Assembly: GCA_030536675.1 (NCBI GenBank)
Contig: JAUNPM010000060.1
Coordinates: forward strand, 1-8,405
Length of the DNA: 8,405 nt
Source: Clostridia bacterium
Lineage (GTDB): Bacteria; Bacillota; Clostridia; Lachnospirales; CAG-274
Direction: 5' to 3'
Part shown: positions 5,966 through 8,405 of the stretch, in pieces
Numbering within the stretch: position 1 is the stretch's first letter
Layout of the letters: each line of letters starts with the position of its first letter
Notes under the pieces: generated by a model
Told to the model about the DNA's origin: nothing
Database searches by the model: none
What the model saw: only the letters and a program-made list of their open reading frames with translations
Translations under genes and position numbers: made by a program

Positions 5966-7897
5966 ATGAAATACGGATTTATAAGAGCGGCAGCTGCAAC
6001 GCCTGATGTTAAAGCCGCAGACTGTGGGTACAATACTCAAAATATCATAAAATGTATTAATGAAGCCTGCGATAAAAATGCGGAGCTTGCGGTTTTCCCT
6101 GAGCTTGTTGTAACAGGATATACCTGCGGTGATTTGTTTTCTCAAAGAAGGCTTATAAAAGCGGCATATGAAAGTATGAATGAAATCAAAAAGTCAACAG
6201 AAGGTAAAAATATCGTTGTTGTTGTGGGTTTTCCTTTTGAATATAACTGTAATCTTTATAACTGCGGTGCAGTATTATATAATGGCAGGACTTTGGCTGT
6301 TGTGCCTAAGAGCTTTTTGCCCAATTACAATGAATTTTATGAAATGAGATGGTTCAGAGAAGCTCTTAAGGAAACAATAATTATTGATTTTTTAGGTGAA
6401 AAAATTCCTTTTGGCACAAATGTTGTTGTTAAGTCTTCTTATATGCCTGAGTTTGCCTTAGGGGTGGAAATATGCGAGGATCTGTGGAGCGTTATTCCGC
6501 CTTCATTAAATCACGCTCTTGCAGGGGCAACCATTATTGCAAATCCTTCTGCGGGAAATGAGATAACCGGAAAGGATGTTTACAGAAAATCTCTTGTTGA
6601 AGGTCAGTCTGCAAGGATCATAGGGGGATATGTATATGCCTGTGCGGGAGGTGGAGAGTCTACAACTGATGTTGTGTATTCGGGCCACAATTTGATTTGT
6701 GAAAACGGAATTACTTTAAATGAGTCCGAAAGGTTTAAAAACGGCATTATATACGGTGATATTGATGTTTACAAAATGGAGAGCGAAAGACAAAGGAATA
6801 CGTCATTCAGAACCGATGAAAGCAATTATACCGTTGTGAAATTTGATTTTAAACCCAATAGCTGTGATATAAACAGGTTTGTTGACCCTAAGCCATTTGT
6901 GCCCAAGGATCTTAAGAAAAGGGCTAAAAGGTGTGAGGAAATAATAAATATTCAGGCTTACGGGCTAAAAAAGAGAATTGAGCATATAGGCTGTGAAAAT
7001 GTTGTAATAGGCATAAGCGGAGGACTTGACTCCACACAGGCTCTTATTGTAACGTCAAGAGCCTTTGAGCTTCTTAATATGGATAAGAAGGGGATAATTG
7101 CTGTAACAATGCCCTGCTTTGGTACAACAGACAGAACATACAACAATGCGGTAAGTCTTGTTAAGGAGCTTGGCGCAACTTTAGTTGAGGTCAATATTAA
7201 AAATGCGGTAATGCAGCATTTTGAGGATATAGGACATAATCCCGACATTCACGATTTGACATATGAAAATTCACAGGCAAGGGAAAGAACAATGGTGCTT
7301 ATGAATATGGCATCAAAGTATAAGGGCTTTGTTGTGGGAACGGGAGATCTGAGTGAGCTTGCCCTTGGCTGGGCAACCTATAACGGAGATCATATGAGTA
7401 TGTATGGGGTAAACTGCTCAATACCCAAAACCCTTATAAAATATCTTATACAATATGTTGCAGACACAACAGATGATGATAAATTAAGGGAAATATTAAA
7501 GGACATTCTTGATACTCCCGTTTCTCCGGAGCTTCTTCCTCCCGATGAAAAGGGTGAAATTGCTCAGATAACAGAGGACGTTGTCGGACCTTATGAGCTT
7601 CACGATTTCTTTTTGTACAATATGATGAGGCTTGCTTATGAGCCTGATAAAATATTTTATATGGCTTGTATTGCTTTTAAGGGTGTATATGAAAAGGCTG
7701 TTATTTATAAATGGCTTAGAAATTTCTATTGGAGATTTTTCTCACAGCAGTTTAAAAGAAGCTGTCTTCCCGATGGACCTAAGGTGGGTTCTGTAAGTTT
7801 AAGCCCCAGAGGGGACTGGAGAATGCCAAGCGACGCTTCCGTAGGTGAGTGGATGAAAATTCTTGATGAAATAAAAAAGGAAAACGGATATATGTAA
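5966..7897 (+). CDS. nadE: Glutamine-dependent NAD+ synthetase
   Basis: This 643-residue cytoplasmic enzyme amidates deamido-NAD+ to NAD+ using ATP and ammonia taken from glutamine, the last step of NAD synthesis. The N-terminal nitrilase-fold glutaminase domain (about 1-280) has the Glu-Lys-Cys triad E46 (VFPELVVTGY), K115 (VPKSFLPNYNEFYE) and C170 (GVEICEDLW). The spacing is the same as that of the Mycobacterium tuberculosis enzyme (E52, K121, C176). The C-terminal synthetase domain (about 330-643) has the ATP-pyrophosphatase loop SGGLDS at 351-356, plus VGTGDLSELALGW and YGVNCSIPKT. It is therefore the long, glutamine-using form rather than the short ammonia-only NadE. The ATG is preceded by AAGGGGG (5954-5960) with a 5-nt spacer. 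It is transcribed divergently from glgC across a 291-bp AT-rich gap. No terminator is visible before the next gene, so partial read-through into it is possible. Confidence 0.97.
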   Translation: MKYGFIRAAAATPDVKAADCGYNTQNIIKCINEACDKNAELAVFPELVVTGYTCGDLFSQRRLIKAAYESMNEIKKSTEGKNIVVVVGFPFEYNCNLYNCGAVLYNGRTLAVVPKSFLPNYNEFYEMRWFREALKETIIIDFLGEKIPFGTNVVVKSSYMPEFALGVEICEDLWSVIPPSLNHALAGATIIANPSAGNEITGKDVYRKSLVEGQSARIIGGYVYACAGGGESTTDVVYSGHNLICENGITLNESERFKNGIIYGDIDVYKMESERQRNTSFRTDESNYTVVKFDFKPNSCDINRFVDPKPFVPKDLKKRAKRCEEIINIQAYGLKKRIEHIGCENVVIGISGGLDSTQALIVTSRAFELLNMDKKGIIAVTMPCFGTTDRTYNNAVSLVKELGATLVEVNIKNAVMQHFEDIGHNPDIHDLTYENSQARERTMVLMNMASKYKGFVVGTGDLSELALGWATYNGDHMSMYGVNCSIPKTLIKYLIQYVADTTDDDKLREILKDILDTPVSPELLPPDEKGEIAQITEDVVGPYELHDFFLYNMMRLAYEPDKIFYMACIAFKGVYEKAVIYKWLRNFYWRFFSQQFKRSCLPDGPKVGSVSLSPRGDWRMPSDASVGEWMKILDEIKKENGYM

Positions 7898-7906
7898 AAA
7901 ATACTC

Positions 7907-7935
7907 TTGTATTAAATGACGTTTGGGTATAAAAT
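7907..7935 (+). promoter_or_regulatory. Candidate promoter upstream of the D-Ala-D-Ala ligase gene
   Basis: TTGTAT (7907-7912) and TAAAAT (7930-7935) are separated by 17 nt in the 76-bp gap after the NAD synthetase gene. The -10 matches 5 of 6 positions, but the -35 keeps only TTG. Transcription would begin near 7942. The gene may instead, or also, be read from the upstream unit, as no terminator lies between. Confidence 0.33.
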
Positions 7936-7973
7936 ATAAATATAATTATATGGTTTGGAAAGGAAAAATAAAT

Positions 7974-8405
7974 ATGACTAAAAAGGTTATTGCCGTGTTA
8001 TTCGGAGGACAGTCATCAGAACACGATGTATCAAAGGTAAGTGCGGCAACTGTTATATCAAATATAAACAGGGACAAATATACTATCGTACCTATATATA
8101 TAACAAAGGAAGGTCATTGGCTTTTATATGACGGACCTATTGAGAACATTCAGAATGAAGCATGGGAAAAATATGCGGCTTCTGCTGTTTTAAGTCCCGA
8201 TGCATCTCACAGAGGCATATTCAGGATAGTGGGAGAGAAGGTCAAGCTGATACCCGTTGATTTTGTATTGCCTGTTCTTCACGGAGCAAACGGTGAGGAC
8301 GGCACTATACAAGGTCTTTTGGAGCTTGCTAAAATTCCTTATGCCGGCTGTGGAGTGCTTTCTTCCGCCGTTAGTATGAATAAGGCCTTTACTAAGATCA
8401 TAGTT
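7974..8405 (+). CDS. ddl: D-alanine--D-alanine ligase family protein, N-terminal part (3' end outside window)
   Basis: The frame is open from ATG 7974 to the window edge, 144 codons. The protein begins MTKKVIAVLFGGQSSEHDVS, the family's N-terminal glycine-rich segment, with E16 at the conserved substrate-binding Glu position. Residues from about 107 read PVLHGANGEDGTIQGLLELA, the second hallmark. D-Ala-D-Ala ligases join two D-alanines with ATP for peptidoglycan precursors in the cytoplasm. The segment between these motifs (HWLLYDGPIENIQNEAW) is the longer version seen in many clostridial ligases and in VanG-type D-Ala-D-Ser ligases. The ATP-grasp core and the omega-loop that set substrate choice are missing here, so ordinary Ddl is assumed on frequency. 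A Shine-Dalgarno AAAGGA lies at 7959-7964, 9 nt before the start, and the sequence stays in frame throughout. Confidence 0.9.
   Translation, partial: MTKKVIAVLFGGQSSEHDVSKVSAATVISNINRDKYTIVPIYITKEGHWLLYDGPIENIQNEAWEKYAASAVLSPDASHRGIFRIVGEKVKLIPVDFVLPVLHGANGEDGTIQGLLELAKIPYAGCGVLSSAVSMNKAFTKIIV

Noticed and set aside
1..8405. CRISPR array, transposase or prophage genes.
   Set aside because: No regularly spaced repeats of 24-40 bp, no transposase or integrase motifs, and all long frames belong to conserved metabolic families.

Overview
The window looks like a piece of a low-GC Bacillota (Firmicutes) chromosome, most likely a Clostridia member. The reasons are AT-rich coding sequence, very AT-rich intergenic DNA, strong GGAGG-type ribosome binding sites, and a glgC-glgD pair. 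GlgD, the second subunit of ADP-glucose pyrophosphorylase, is typical of Bacillota. The genus cannot be fixed from the sequence alone.

Layout. Positions 1-2827 (+) hold an ATP-dependent urea (or guanidine) degradation pair. First is the 3' part of a biotin-dependent urea carboxylase-type gene, then, 4 nt later, a complete allophanate hydrolase gene. Positions 2828-3278 contain no supported gene. They hold a GC-rich (about 48 %), hairpin-packed block at 2834-3097 bounded by imperfect direct repeats, an AT-rich stretch with small repeats, and a strong 12-bp intrinsic terminator (3237-3264) placed between converging transcription units. Positions 3279-5674 (-) are a tight glgC-glgD operon for ADP-glucose synthesis. 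Positions 5675-5965 form a very AT-rich divergent promoter region with several TTTACA-like half-sites. Positions 5966-7897 (+) encode a complete glutamine-dependent NAD+ synthetase. From 7974 to the window end (+) is the 5' part of a D-alanine-D-alanine ligase-family gene.

How the genes relate. The carboxylase and allophanate hydrolase act in sequence: urea + bicarbonate + ATP gives allophanate, which is hydrolysed to ammonia and CO2. GlgC and GlgD together make the glucosyl donor for glycogen. NadE and Ddl are housekeeping enzymes (NAD and peptidoglycan precursors) with no obvious pathway link to their neighbours.

No new multi-gene system is evident. The least explained part is the structured intergenic block at 2834-3097. 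It differs sharply in base composition from the DNA next to it and looks like either a dispersed repeat or a structured RNA. Secondary points are the loss of a catalytic lysine in GlgD and the unresolved urea-versus-guanidine specificity of the carboxylase.
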